Positions 36,021-45,052 of a stretch of DNA of 64,000 nucleotides are shown piece after piece. The stretch covers positions 1 to 64,000 of the forward strand of contig CALSQO010000003.1 of assembly GCA_943788495.1 (NCBI GenBank), given 5' to 3'. How positions within the stretch are numbered: position 1 is the first letter of the stretch; every line of letters begins with the position of its first letter. This stretch comes from UA16 sp905478895. Its GTDB lineage: Bacteria; Bacteroidota; Bacteroidia; Flavobacteriales_D; Sanyastnellaceae. Under the pieces are notes generated by a model. That model saw nothing but the letters and a program-made list of their open reading frames with translations, was not told the origin of the DNA and did not search any database. The position numbers and the translations under genes were made by a program.

Positions 36021-37019
36021 TCAGATGGCGTTGTAATCTCCAAGGCTTATGTCGTCCGCTTTTCCGGCGATGGTAGCGTGATTGCCAACCATCGAACCAT
36101 TCAACACCTTGTTTTGAATGGTGGTATTCGATTGAATGAGGGAATTGCGAATGCTCGAATCTTCAATCACCGTGCCATTTCCAACACTGACGTGCGGTCC
36201 AATAACGGAATGGCGAATGACCGCGCCTTCTCCAATGTGGCAGGGGGGTAAAATCAAGCTGTCTTCGACGATGGCATTTTCGGGCAGGGTCAATTCATTT
36301 TTGGTGAGTTCCAAGATTCGTTGATTGGTGTCGACGGTCGCCATCTTATTCCCGCAATCCATCCATTCGCTCACGGCTCCAGGCTCAAAGTGCAGGCCAG
36401 TTTGGGTCATATTCCGCAAGGCATCGGGCAATTGGTATTCGCCACCTTTGATGATGTTTTCATCAATGAGCCGTTGCAGTTCATCCTTGAGTCGTGCACC
36501 GTCTCGGAAAGCATAGATCCCAATCATCGCCAAATCGCTGATGAACGATTCCGGTTTCTCGACGTATTCTGTGATGGCGCCTTGCTCATTCGTGACGACC
36601 ACACCAAAGGCACTGGGGTTTTCAACTTGTTTGACAAACAGCACGCCATCCGCTTCGGGGTCAATTTGAAAATCGGCTCGAAACAAAGTGTCTGCAAACG
36701 CAACAACCACAGGGCCTTCCAAGCATTGTTGACCGCATAAGATGGCATGTGCAGTTCCCAAAGGTTCATCTTGGTGACAAATGTGCCCTCTTGCACCGAG
36801 TCGCTCGGCGATTTGCAGCAATTGTTGCTCGGTTTCCTCGCCAAAGTCACCAATAACGAACGCGATTTCATCCACCTTCTCGGAGCTCATGGCGACGATG
36901 TCTTCGGCGAGTCGTTCAACAATCGGCTTCCCACCAACGGGCACCAACGGTTTCGGAACGGTGAGGGTGTGGGGGCGGAGGCGACTGCCGCGTCCGGCCA
37001 TGGGAATGATGATGTTCAT
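36021..37019 (-). CDS. Sugar-phosphate nucleotidyltransferase
   Basis: 332-aa enzyme that transfers an NMP to a sugar phosphate. The start ATG 37019 opens the canonical MNIIIPMAGRGSRLRPHTLT with the G-x-G-x-R nucleotide loop and the VPKPLVPVGGKPI signature lysine. Mid-section: DEPLGTAHAIL and FADTLF (metal Asp). The C-terminal part is a left-handed beta-helix of hexapeptide repeats (VIRHSVIGPHVSVGNGTVIE...). It resembles glucose-1-phosphate thymidylyl/uridylyltransferases; specificity is open. It begins 7 bases after dut. Confidence 0.9.
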   Translation of the reverse strand: MNIIIPMAGRGSRLRPHTLTVPKPLVPVGGKPIVERLAEDIVAMSSEKVDEIAFVIGDFGEETEQQLLQIAERLGARGHICHQDEPLGTAHAILCGQQCLEGPVVVAFADTLFRADFQIDPEADGVLFVKQVENPSAFGVVVTNEQGAITEYVEKPESFISDLAMIGIYAFRDGARLKDELQRLIDENIIKGGEYQLPDALRNMTQTGLHFEPGAVSEWMDCGNKMATVDTNQRILELTKNELTLPENAIVEDSLILPPCHIGEGAVIRHSVIGPHVSVGNGTVIEDSSIRNSLIQSNTTIQNKVLNGSMVGNHATIAGKADDISLGDYNAI

Positions 37020-37026
37020 GGTAGTA

Positions 37027-37473
37027 TTATCGTGTGCCGGTGCTTCCAAAACCTCCCGTGCCGCGATCAGAGGAAGGCAGATTCTCAGTTTCTTTCCATT
37101 GGATTTGCTCGTACCGAGCCAGGACCAATTGGGCAATTCGTTCGCCGTGCTCAACGGTAAATGGCTGGGCGCCGTGGTTGATGAGCAGTACCCCGATTTC
37201 TCCTCGGTAGTCTGCATCGATGGTGCCGGGCGAGTTCAATACGGTGATGCCATGCTTGAAGGCCAAGCCGCTGCGGGGACGCACTTGCAATTCTGTTCCC
37301 AAGGGCAAGGCCACAAAGAGCCCTGTTGGGATTAATTTCCATTCCCCCGGTTGCAAAACCACGGCTTGATCGAGCTTCGCCCGGACATCAAGCCCAGCGC
37401 TGGCGAGGGTGGCATATGCTGGCAAGGGATGCCCCGAGCGGTTTTGAATAAAGACTTCTGCAGGAGCGTTCAT
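37027..37473 (-). CDS. dut: dUTP diphosphatase
   Basis: 148-aa trimeric dUTPase that hydrolyses dUTP to dUMP and keeps uracil out of DNA. All five motifs are visible: motif 1 ASAGLDVRA, motif 2 RPRSGLAFKHG, motif 3 NSPGTIDADYRGEIGVLL, motif 4 GERIAQLVL and motif 5 RGTGGFGSTG at the very end. The start overlaps the stop of the enoyl-CoA hydratase gene by 4 bases (ATGA). Length is normal. Confidence 0.96.
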   Translation of the reverse strand: MNAPAEVFIQNRSGHPLPAYATLASAGLDVRAKLDQAVVLQPGEWKLIPTGLFVALPLGTELQVRPRSGLAFKHGITVLNSPGTIDADYRGEIGVLLINHGAQPFTVEHGERIAQLVLARYEQIQWKETENLPSSDRGTGGFGSTGTR

Positions 37474-38252
37474 TTTCCAGAAAATGTTGGTTTCCGCTTT
37501 TCGATGAATGCTTGCGTGCCTTCCTTGAAATCATCTGTTTCGAAGGAAGCTCCAAAGCAGTTGATTTCCTCTTGGAAACCATTGATGCCGTCTTCATATG
37601 CAGCGAGAACGGCTTGGATGGCTGTAGCGACCGCTCTTGGGGAGTTTTTCATGATCGAACGGGCCATTTTGTGCGCGGTTTCGAGCAGGTCGCCTGGGGG
37701 AACCACCGCATTGACCAGGCCACAAGCAGCGGCATCGTTGGCACCCATCATTTTGGCGGATAATATCATCTCCATTGCCTTTCCTTTGCCGACGATTTGT
37801 GGCAGTCGTTGCGTCCCCCCGTATCCGGGAATCACGCCGAGCGAAACTTCAGGCAATCCCATTCGAGCATTGTCGGAAGCGATGCGAATGTGGCACGCTA
37901 GGGCGAGTTCAAGACCGCCACCGAGGGCAAAACCGTTCACCGCGGCAATGACGGGCTTCGAGCTGCGCTCGATGCGATTGAAGAGTGAATCTTGCCCTTG
38001 TTGCGCGAGCGCTTTCCCTTCTGTCCCCGAATAATCCGCAAATTCTTTGATGTCTGCACCGGCGACAAATGCTTTATCACCGCTCCCCGTGATCACGATG
38101 GTTTTTACTTCCGAATCGGTTTGTGCCCTATCGATGGCTTCGGCCAACTGTTTGATGACTTCCGCGTTCAGGGCATTGAGTGCCTGCGGCCTTTCAATGG
38201 TGATGGTCAAAATACCGTCGGATTTGTGTTGGATGATCAGCGAATCGGGCAT
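37470..38252 (-). CDS. Enoyl-CoA hydratase/isomerase (crotonase family)
   Basis: 260-aa crotonase fold enzyme. Visible are the oxyanion-hole segments AFVAGADIKEF and NGFALGGGLELALACHIRIAS, plus GLPEVSLGVIPGYGGTQRL with the second catalytic Glu position. The pattern fits short-chain enoyl-CoA hydratase in fatty acid or amino acid breakdown. No signal peptide. First gene of a minus-strand run dut / nucleotidyltransferase / TPR / DUF4292 / EnvC, which is functionally mixed. Confidence 0.92.
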   Translation of the reverse strand: MPDSLIIQHKSDGILTITIERPQALNALNAEVIKQLAEAIDRAQTDSEVKTIVITGSGDKAFVAGADIKEFADYSGTEGKALAQQGQDSLFNRIERSSKPVIAAVNGFALGGGLELALACHIRIASDNARMGLPEVSLGVIPGYGGTQRLPQIVGKGKAMEMILSAKMMGANDAAACGLVNAVVPPGDLLETAHKMARSIMKNSPRAVATAIQAVLAAYEDGINGFQEEINCFGASFETDDFKEGTQAFIEKRKPTFSGK

Positions 38253-38317
38253 GGTTGTGTCGAATGCATTTTAAGAGTTCCAAATTACGAAATGCGGGCA
38301 CGCTTTAGTTGCGAAAT

Positions 38318-39919
38318 TCAGGCAGTTGTCAACGGAACTTTCCCCGGTCGACTGGCCAACAATTGCCGGGTGTATTCATTCTGAGGATTGGCCAAGATGT
38401 CCTCGGTTTCGCCGCGTTCCACGATTTGCCCGTGGTGCATGATCAGCAACCGATTGCAGAAGGAGGCCATCACGGAGAGGTCATGGCTGATAAAGAGGTA
38501 GGTTAGCTTGCGTTCATCCCCGATTTTGGCCAACAAGTCCAGAATGTCCCGTTGGATTTGAACGTCTAAGGCGGCAACGCTTTCGTCGAGGACCATCAAT
38601 TTTGGTTCAACGGCGAGTGCCCGTGCAATGACCAATCGCTGGCGTTGTCCTCCGCTGAAATTACCAGGATATCGTTGGAAGTCTTCTGCCGCAAGGCCCA
38701 CTTCTTCGAGAAGCCTGACGGAATGGTCGGTTGCATTTTTCGCATCCATTCCCACGTGCGTGAAGACTTCAGCAATGGCTTTGCCCACGGGTATTTTTGG
38801 ATTCAGTGCGCTGTAGGGATCTTGAAAGACGAGTTGGGAGATGCGCCGCACCGGGTCCATGGACTTGGCTTGGCCATGCTTGACAGAAATCCCATCCAAT
38901 TGGACGGTCCCCGAAGTCATTGCTGTGAGCCCCAATAATGTTCGGCCCAAGGTGGATTTTCCGCTACCGCTTTCGCCAATGAGTCCCACGCGCTCTCCCT
39001 CGCACAAGGTGAGGCTCACGTCGTTCACCGCATGAAGATGTCCCACGGTTTTGCCCCAGAAATTTTTCTTCAAGGGGAACGATTTGGTGACGTGTGACGC
39101 TTCGAGCAGCACAGGGCCCAACGGTGCACCAATGGCCCGCTTCGGGATATCCCGAGCAGCAATGAGCGCTTGAGTATAGGGGTGTGCAGGGCGATTCATC
39201 ACCGATTCAACGTTTCCTTGTTCGACCAATTTCCCCTGTTGCATCACCATCACATCGTCCGCGATGTCCCGAACCACGTCCAAATCATGCGTGATAAAAA
39301 GGATGGCCAAATGGCGTTTTTGCTGAAGCCGAACCAACAGTTGCAATACGGTTTTTTGCACGGTAACGTCCAACGCGGTGGTGGGTTCATCGGCAATCAA
39401 AAGCTCAGGGTTAGCGGCTAGGGCCAGCGCTATCATTACCCGCTGTTTTTGTCCCCCGCTCAATTCGTGGGGATAGCGCTCAAAGAGTGTGGAAGGTTCG
39501 GGCAATTCTACTTCTTCCAGCAGCTGGATGGATTGGTGTTTGGCTTTAGCGTTGCCCATTCCTTGATGAACGATCAGCGATTCCGCGACTTGCCATCCGA
39601 CGCGCATCGAGGGGTTGAGGGAGGACATGGGGTCTTGAAACACCATGCTTAACCCCTGACCCAAGGGGGAAGCAGACGGTTTGTTTGGGGCGACCCAGAT
39701 GTCCGTGCTCGGCACGTGCTGAACGTGGCCGGAAGTCACCTGAGCTTTGGGAGGCAACAGCCCCATGATTGCTGAGGCGGTGATGCTTTTTCCCGATCCA
39801 CTCTCGCCCACAAGGGCAACCGTTTTCCCTCGATCGATGGCAAACGAAATACCATGCACAACGGGTTGATTGCCGAATGCAATGGTGAGGCCGTCAATGC
39901 GAAGGAGCGGTTCGTTCAT
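38318..39919 (-). CDS. Duplicated ABC transporter ATPase (oligopeptide/nickel type)
   Basis: 533-aa protein with two full ATPase domains in one chain, as in YejF or GsiA. Domain 1: Walker A GESGSGKS (about 38-45), signature LSGGQKQR, Walker B LLIADEP. Domain 2: Walker A GESGSGKS, signature FSGGQRQR, Walker B LMVLDES. Each is followed by the HPYTQALIAARD / NEYTRQLLASRP tail typical of the Opp/Dpp subfamily. Permease and binding protein genes are not next to it. It starts 8 bases after the HPPD stop, so it may share the tyrosine-catabolism transcript. Confidence 0.92.
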   Translation of the reverse strand: MNEPLLRIDGLTIAFGNQPVVHGISFAIDRGKTVALVGESGSGKSITASAIMGLLPPKAQVTSGHVQHVPSTDIWVAPNKPSASPLGQGLSMVFQDPMSSLNPSMRVGWQVAESLIVHQGMGNAKAKHQSIQLLEEVELPEPSTLFERYPHELSGGQKQRVMIALALAANPELLIADEPTTALDVTVQKTVLQLLVRLQQKRHLAILFITHDLDVVRDIADDVMVMQQGKLVEQGNVESVMNRPAHPYTQALIAARDIPKRAIGAPLGPVLLEASHVTKSFPLKKNFWGKTVGHLHAVNDVSLTLCEGERVGLIGESGSGKSTLGRTLLGLTAMTSGTVQLDGISVKHGQAKSMDPVRRISQLVFQDPYSALNPKIPVGKAIAEVFTHVGMDAKNATDHSVRLLEEVGLAAEDFQRYPGNFSGGQRQRLVIARALAVEPKLMVLDESVAALDVQIQRDILDLLAKIGDERKLTYLFISHDLSVMASFCNRLLIMHHGQIVERGETEDILANPQNEYTRQLLASRPGKVPLTTA

Positions 39920-39927
39920 GAAGATTT

Positions 39928-41064
39928 TCAGAGGGTGCCGCGGGATTCTTGCTCTCGTTCAATGGCTTCGAACAAGGCTTTGAAATTTCCTTTTCCGAAC
40001 GATTTGGCTCCTTTGCGCTGAATGATTTCAAAGAACATCGTCGGCCGATCCACGACGGGTTTGGTGAAGATTTGCAAGAGGTAGCCTTCGTCATCGCGAT
40101 CGATAAGAATGCCCAATTCTTTGAGCGGAGCGAGGTCTTCATCAATCTCTCCAACACGATCCAATACGGTGTCATAATATGCGCTGGGGACACGCAAGAA
40201 TTCAATCCCTCGGTCCCGCAATTGGGTCACCGTTTCGATGATGTTTGATGTCGCCACGGCGATGTGTTGCACGCCTGAACCGTTGTAGAAATCAATGTAT
40301 TCTTCAATCTGGGATTTTTTCTTTCCTTCCGCCGGCTCATTGATGGGGAACTTGATACGCCCATTTCCATTGGACATCACCTTGGACATGAGGGCGGTGT
40401 ACTCGGTGGAAATGTCTTTGTCATCGAATGAAATCAGCTGGGCGAATCCCATCACGCGGGCATAGAAATCGACCCAGGTATTCATTTCCCCCCACCCGAC
40501 ATTGCCCACCATGTGATCCACGTATTTGAGGCCAACGGGCTTAACCTCTGTTTCGAGGGACCAAGGCTGGTAGCCGGGCAAAAAGAGGCCGGTGTAATTT
40601 TTTCGCTCCACAAAGACATGAATCGTATCGCCATAGGTTTCAATGGCACTGAGCACGACTTCGCCATTCGCGTCTTGCCGTGTTTCCGGTTCGAAGACGC
40701 TGATTGCCCCACGGGCAGTGGTCTCTTTCCAGCTTTTCTCGGCATCATCTACCCACAAGGCCACTGCTTTTACGCCGTCACCGTGTTGGTTGATGTGCTG
40801 ATTGATAGGGCCGTCAGCGCTCAACGGAGAGGTGAGAATAAGGGTGATTTTATCTTGACGAAGCACATAGGAAACCGCATCGTTGCGACCGGTTTCAAGT
40901 CCTGAATAGGCCACGGGCTCAAACCCCCAAGCCATCATGTAGTAATATGCGCTTTGTTTGGCATTGCCGCAATACAATTCGATGTGGTCCGTTCCGAGCA
41001 GAGGCAAAAAGTCTTCAGCTTCAGGAACAACCTTTTCAAGAGGAGTGGAGGGGGAGTGTTGCAT
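39928..41064 (-). CDS. hpd: 4-hydroxyphenylpyruvate dioxygenase
   Basis: 378-aa Fe(II) dioxygenase converting 4-hydroxyphenylpyruvate to homogentisate. Two vicinal-oxygen-chelate halves are seen. The iron ligands are His in LKYVDHMVGNV, His in GVQHIAVAT and Glu in MFFEIIQRKGAKSFG, and the GKGNFKALFEAIE C-terminal helix that closes the active site is present. Start ATG 41064 (MQHSPSTPLEK). It lies 17 bases after hmgA, giving a two-step tyrosine degradation pair. No maleylacetoacetate isomerase or fumarylacetoacetase lies in this window. Confidence 0.96.
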   Translation of the reverse strand: MQHSPSTPLEKVVPEAEDFLPLLGTDHIELYCGNAKQSAYYYMMAWGFEPVAYSGLETGRNDAVSYVLRQDKITLILTSPLSADGPINQHINQHGDGVKAVALWVDDAEKSWKETTARGAISVFEPETRQDANGEVVLSAIETYGDTIHVFVERKNYTGLFLPGYQPWSLETEVKPVGLKYVDHMVGNVGWGEMNTWVDFYARVMGFAQLISFDDKDISTEYTALMSKVMSNGNGRIKFPINEPAEGKKKSQIEEYIDFYNGSGVQHIAVATSNIIETVTQLRDRGIEFLRVPSAYYDTVLDRVGEIDEDLAPLKELGILIDRDDEGYLLQIFTKPVVDRPTMFFEIIQRKGAKSFGKGNFKALFEAIEREQESRGTL

Positions 41065-41081
41065 GGTGAGGGGGAATGGGA

Positions 41082-42257
41082 TCAATCTTTCATATCACTG
41101 TCCAACCAGGATTGATGGTAATCAGCATGTTCAATGGCAAGCGCTTCAGCGGTTACTTGCAATGGACGGAACGTGTCGACCATTACGGCGAGTTCTTCCG
41201 TTTTGGTTTTGCCGATGCTTCCCTCGTAAGTCCCGGGGTGCGGTCCATGAGGAATGCCTGCAGGATGCAGCGAAATGTAGCCGCGATCAATGCCGGTTCG
41301 GCTCATGAAATCGCCTTCTACGTAATACAAAACCTCATCAGAATCGATGTTGGAATGGTTGTACGGCGCAGGGATGGACTTGGGATGGTAATCGTACATC
41401 CGCGGCACAAAACTGCAGATGACGAAGGCATCGGTTTCGAATGTTTGATGGACGGGCGGGGGTTGGTGCACGCGTCCTGTGATCGGTTCGAAATCGTTGA
41501 TGGACATGGCGTACGGAAAATGGTAACCATCCCAGCCCACCACGTCAAACGGGTGCGAAGCATAGACGTAGTCGTGCAATTGGCCTTGTTTTTTGATGCG
41601 AATGGTGAATTCGCCGACTTGATCGAACGTTTCCAAGTCCGTCGGAGGACGCATGTCCCGCTCGCAATACGGGCTGTGCTCGAGCAATTGTCCAAAATGA
41701 TTGCGGTAGCGTTTTGGGGTGTAAACGGGGTGTGCAGATTCCGTGATAAACAGTCGATTGGCATTCGATGCAAAGGCAAAACGGTGAATAATGCCCCGAG
41801 GGATCACCAAATAATCACCTGCGCCAAATGGAATTTTCCCGAGCATCGTATGCAAAACGCCGCTGCCTTCGTGCACAAACACCACTTCGTCGCCGTCTGA
41901 ATTTTTATAAAACGCCTCATCGTCCATGCTCGTGGTGGGCGCCGCGAGCAAAATGGTGACATCCGAATTGAACAGCACGGGGGTTCGACTTTCCAGGTAC
42001 CCGGGCTTGGGGGTCACCTTGAAACCCTCGAGCTTTCGACTCAATAAGTTGTTTTCAACCGCAGGCTTCGGCGCCACGTTGACGGATTTGCCCACGCGTT
42101 TCACCATCGTCGGTCGGCGAAGGTGATAGAGCAATGAGCTCATTCCAACAAATCCAATGGTTCCAAACAATTGCTCGTGATGGAGGGAACCGTCCGGTTT
42201 TTCGAACTGCGTATGGCGCTTGTGCGGGATGTTCCCGAGGCGTTGATAGAATGGCAT
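41082..42257 (-). CDS. hmgA: Homogentisate 1,2-dioxygenase
   Basis: 391-aa cupin-type enzyme that opens homogentisate to maleylacetoacetate. Family motifs: SDGDEVVFVHEGSGVLHTMLG, IPRGIIHRFAF, and the iron-binding end HNHSNIDSDEVLYYVEG-like segment (YNHSNIDSDE) and LHPAGIPHGPHPGTYE. The protein is shorter than the human form (about 445 aa) but similar to Bacteroidota homologs. It acts directly after HPPD, encoded next in the same direction. Confidence 0.94.
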   Translation of the reverse strand: MPFYQRLGNIPHKRHTQFEKPDGSLHHEQLFGTIGFVGMSSLLYHLRRPTMVKRVGKSVNVAPKPAVENNLLSRKLEGFKVTPKPGYLESRTPVLFNSDVTILLAAPTTSMDDEAFYKNSDGDEVVFVHEGSGVLHTMLGKIPFGAGDYLVIPRGIIHRFAFASNANRLFITESAHPVYTPKRYRNHFGQLLEHSPYCERDMRPPTDLETFDQVGEFTIRIKKQGQLHDYVYASHPFDVVGWDGYHFPYAMSINDFEPITGRVHQPPPVHQTFETDAFVICSFVPRMYDYHPKSIPAPYNHSNIDSDEVLYYVEGDFMSRTGIDRGYISLHPAGIPHGPHPGTYEGSIGKTKTEELAVMVDTFRPLQVTAEALAIEHADYHQSWLDSDMKD

Positions 42258-42366
42258 GTCGGCTGTGTTTAGGATGCTTCAGCTTAATCGGGGACAAGCA
42301 ATCAGCATCGCTAAGTTAGTTCGACAGGGATGGGACAGAAAACGCCGGAGGAAAAAAGTCGGATTC

Positions 42367-43467
42367 TTAGCCGCTGAGCCCCTGAATTGTCCGAACCCAA
42401 CCGGGTAGTTTCCCTTCGGGCGTGATTCGCCATTTGAGCGAAAGACGGCCCGACGCCGGGCGGGGATTGACTTCCGACAATCGATTTTTTCGCACCAAAG
42501 CTTTGACCGATACACCGCTGCGCTGGGAAGCCTGCCAAATGCTTTCTCCTTCCTGAAGCGTAAGCCAATTGACTCGCCCATGTGATCGCTTGGGTTGCAA
42601 GTAAACAATCTCGCCTGCCGCGGGCCGGTAGGGTGCCGACTTCGCCTTGCGTTCCACTTCGTTATAACGGTAGAGCTGCCAGACCATCATGTCCAATTCT
42701 GCAGCCAGCGCCTCATACGAGTCTTCGGCGTTGGCCAAGGTGTATCGAATGGCATTTTCACTCATTTGCAAGGAACGAATACCGCTGAGGACTTCGCCCG
42801 TTTTGTTCGGATTCATTCCGCCGACGTTCGCCTCTCGTTCTGTGTTCTTTTGCAGTTCAATGGTCGCGTCTTTGGCTTCTCCAAATGCCTCGCGGGATGC
42901 GGCAAGTGCCAAACCTTCCGCATCGAAGGATTCCAATTCGTATCGGTTGATTAACGCGATCAGTTTGCTGGCATACTTGGGGTTGGTGGCATAGCCGCAT
43001 TTCTTCAAACCTTTGGCCCAGCCTTTATAATCGGTAGGTTCCAATTCGAACAATCGCTCGTAGCGCGTTTTCTTCAGAAATTGACTGTGGTCGTGAAAGC
43101 TCTCAGCGGCATTCTGATAGGCACGAAAGCACTCGTCATCAGCGTCATCATCATGGTAAACCCGTTCGCCTTGCCATTTTCCATGGCATTTGATGCCAAA
43201 GTGATTGTTGGATTTGAGCGCAAGTTGACTTTGTCCGTTTCCACTCTCGAGGATGCCTTGGGCGAGGGTAATGCTGGCGGGAATGCCGTGCACGGCCATT
43301 TGGTAAACGGCCTCGTCCCCCCATTGCTCGATGTATTGTTCCGAGGGGCTCAAATCGGAGGGCTGCGCCGATGCAGTGATGGAGAGCCCAATAGCTAACC
43401 AAAAGGTCATCCACATCGCAATTGCGGTGATGACGTTGAATCGGGAAAAAGTTTTTGAAGAATTCAT
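42367..43467 (-). CDS. GH73 glucosaminidase with LysM domain
   Basis: About 366-aa secreted muralytic enzyme. Signal peptide MNSSKTFSRFNVITAIAMWM...SITASAQP. The GH73 domain begins at IPASITLAQGILESGNGQSQLA, whose Glu is the proposed catalytic residue, and continues HFGIKCHGKWQGERVYHDDD. The C-terminal LysM-like stretch (WLTLQEGESIWQASQRSGVSVKALVRKN) binds peptidoglycan. The expected role is cell wall remodelling. A -7 element TATTTTTG on the minus strand (complement of 43484-43491) sits just upstream. Confidence 0.9.
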   Translation of the reverse strand: MNSSKTFSRFNVITAIAMWMTFWLAIGLSITASAQPSDLSPSEQYIEQWGDEAVYQMAVHGIPASITLAQGILESGNGQSQLALKSNNHFGIKCHGKWQGERVYHDDDADDECFRAYQNAAESFHDHSQFLKKTRYERLFELEPTDYKGWAKGLKKCGYATNPKYASKLIALINRYELESFDAEGLALAASREAFGEAKDATIELQKNTEREANVGGMNPNKTGEVLSGIRSLQMSENAIRYTLANAEDSYEALAAELDMMVWQLYRYNEVERKAKSAPYRPAAGEIVYLQPKRSHGRVNWLTLQEGESIWQASQRSGVSVKALVRKNRLSEVNPRPASGRLSLKWRITPEGKLPGWVRTIQGLSG

Positions 43468-43483
43468 AGCAAATGACGCACAA

Positions 43484-43491
43484 CAAAAATA
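43484..43491 (-). promoter_or_regulatory. -7 promoter element TATTTTTG for the GH73 gene
   Basis: Minus-strand TATTTTTG matches TAnnTTTG, 17 bases before the start codon at 43467. No clear TTG at 19-21 bases further upstream. Confidence 0.38.
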
Positions 43492-43553
43492 CCGCCGATT
43501 CAGCATCGATGTTCAGACCACTGCCCCGATGTTTTCAGCGGTGCAATGTGAAT

Positions 43554-44003
43554 TCAAGGTTGAATGGAATCGCCCGGTTGTTCTCGGATCAGCTCCCCTG
43601 ATTCGCTGAAAAACTGCCAGACCCCCGTTGGCTTTCCTGTCGGGTCATATTGACCAACGATAAACGGTTGTGCATTGGGATGCCAAGTCCGGTAATCACC
43701 CACTTGTACCCCGCGTTCGTAAGTGTGTTCGGACCATGGCGTTCCGCTCGGATAGAAAGCGCGGGAAGCACCGTGCCTTTTTGAATTTTCCCATTCCCCG
43801 TATTTGGTCAATTGCCCGCTTGCGTCAAAAATGGAAATGGAAATGGTATCCCCATCCATCACTTCTGCGGTTCGCCTGGGTGTGCCATCGGGCCATTCAT
43901 CGGTGGTGACTGTTGCGGTGTCGGCATCACCGGTGGAGTTGCAGGCAATCATCGAAACGAGGCCTGCGAGGAAGAGCGTGGAAGAAAGGAAGTTTGATTT
44001 CAT
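43554..44003 (-). CDS. MORN-like repeat lipoprotein
   Basis: 149-aa lipoprotein, signal MKSNFLSSTLFLAGLVSMIAC (Cys21). The mature part is made of YwqK/MORN-like strand repeats: WPDGTPRRTAEVMDGD, YGEWENSKRHGASRAFYPSG, YRTWHPNAQPFIVGQYD, GVWQFFSESGELIREQ. Such proteins occur widely in Bacteroidota and are often labelled as toxin-antitoxin YwqK antitoxin-like, a name with weak support. The start overlaps the polyprenyl synthase stop by 4 bases (ATGA), so it is translationally coupled. Confidence 0.8.
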   Translation of the reverse strand: MKSNFLSSTLFLAGLVSMIACNSTGDADTATVTTDEWPDGTPRRTAEVMDGDTISISIFDASGQLTKYGEWENSKRHGASRAFYPSGTPWSEHTYERGVQVGDYRTWHPNAQPFIVGQYDPTGKPTGVWQFFSESGELIREQPGDSIQP

Positions 44004-44989
44004 CGTTTGCGTTCTATGGTGAAGTCAACCAACCCAATGAGCGCTTCCTTCGCATCTGAATCGGGTTCAGCGTCGAGCAGTGTCATGGCCTCGTCCCGGA
44101 GTTCGGTCATTTTTTTCCGCGCATATGCCATTCCAGGGCCTTCGATGATTGCGTCCATTACTTCTTGCACGGCCTGATCTTTGTGATTGTGGTGCTTCAC
44201 CAACCGAATGAGCCTCCGGCGTTCGGTCGCCGTGGCTTCATTTAAAGTATGAATGAGAGGAAGGGTCATTTTTCGTTCTCGAATATCACCTCCCGTGGGC
44301 TTTCCGATGCGTTCCCCGTCACCGAGATCCAACAGGTCGTCCTTGATTTGAAACGCCAACCCCACCAATTCCCCAAACCGCTTCATGTTGGCTGTGGTTT
44401 CGGGATTGCCGCTGACGGAAGCGGCTCCACACGCACAACAAGCGGCAATGAGGGAAGCCGTTTTTCGTTGGATGATGTCAAAGTAGACTTCTTCGGTAAT
44501 GTCCAATCGCCGTGCTTTTTCAATTTGCAGCAACTCTCCTTCGCTCATTTGCCGGACCGCTTCTGAGGTGATTTTTAGCAGATCATAGGCTTCGGCATCG
44601 ACCGCCATCAGCAATCCACGCGAAAGCAGGTAATCCCCAACCAAGACAGCGACTTTTTTCTTCCATAGGGCTTGGATGGAGAAGAACCCCCTGCGCAAGG
44701 GACTTTCGTCTACTACGTCATCGTGCACCAGGGTCGCGGTATGCAACAATTCGATCAACGAGGCCGCCACATGGCTGCGTTCAGGCAAAACCGTTGAATC
44801 CTTTCCAAGGACCACGCGAGCCGTCAAAAAGACGAAGAGGGGACGCATCTGTTTCCCTTTTCTTCGGATGATATAGCGCGTAACGCGATCGAGCAATGGG
44901 ACTTCTGTCTGCATCGCGCGTTTGAAGTGCCCCTGGAACTTTACCATATCAGCGGCCACAGGGGCTTGGATTTGATCCATTTTGCTCAT
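44000..44989 (-). CDS. Trans-polyprenyl diphosphate synthase
   Basis: About 329-aa all-alpha prenyltransferase that condenses isopentenyl diphosphate onto an allylic primer; long products serve menaquinone synthesis. First Asp-rich motif LVHDDVVDESPLRRG and second motif FQIKDDLLDLGD are intact, together with the KQMRP diphosphate-binding lysine/arginine near the N-terminus. Start ATG 44989 (MSKMDQIQ). The gene is divergent from yicC with a 63-base gap. Chain length (octaprenyl or similar) cannot be read safely. Confidence 0.92.
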   Translation of the reverse strand: MSKMDQIQAPVAADMVKFQGHFKRAMQTEVPLLDRVTRYIIRRKGKQMRPLFVFLTARVVLGKDSTVLPERSHVAASLIELLHTATLVHDDVVDESPLRRGFFSIQALWKKKVAVLVGDYLLSRGLLMAVDAEAYDLLKITSEAVRQMSEGELLQIEKARRLDITEEVYFDIIQRKTASLIAACCACGAASVSGNPETTANMKRFGELVGLAFQIKDDLLDLGDGERIGKPTGGDIRERKMTLPLIHTLNEATATERRRLIRLVKHHNHKDQAVQEVMDAIIEGPGMAYARKKMTELRDEAMTLLDAEPDSDAKEALIGLVDFTIERKR

Positions 44990-45029
44990 GGTGCAAAGGT
45001 ACATCCCACTTCACCTTGTCACGGGGACT

Positions 45030-45037
45030 TATCTTTG
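45030..45037 (+). promoter_or_regulatory. -7 promoter element TATCTTTG before yicC
   Basis: Exact TAnnTTTG match, 15 bases before the yicC start at 45053. Upstream TTG is only 11 bases away, so the -33 element is unclear. Confidence 0.42.
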
Positions 45038-45052
45038 TCGAAAATCCCTCCC

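Noticed and set aside
43554..44003. YwqK-type antitoxin of a toxin-antitoxin pair
   Set aside because: It is a lipoprotein with MORN-like repeats and has no toxin gene next to it; its neighbour is a polyprenyl synthase.
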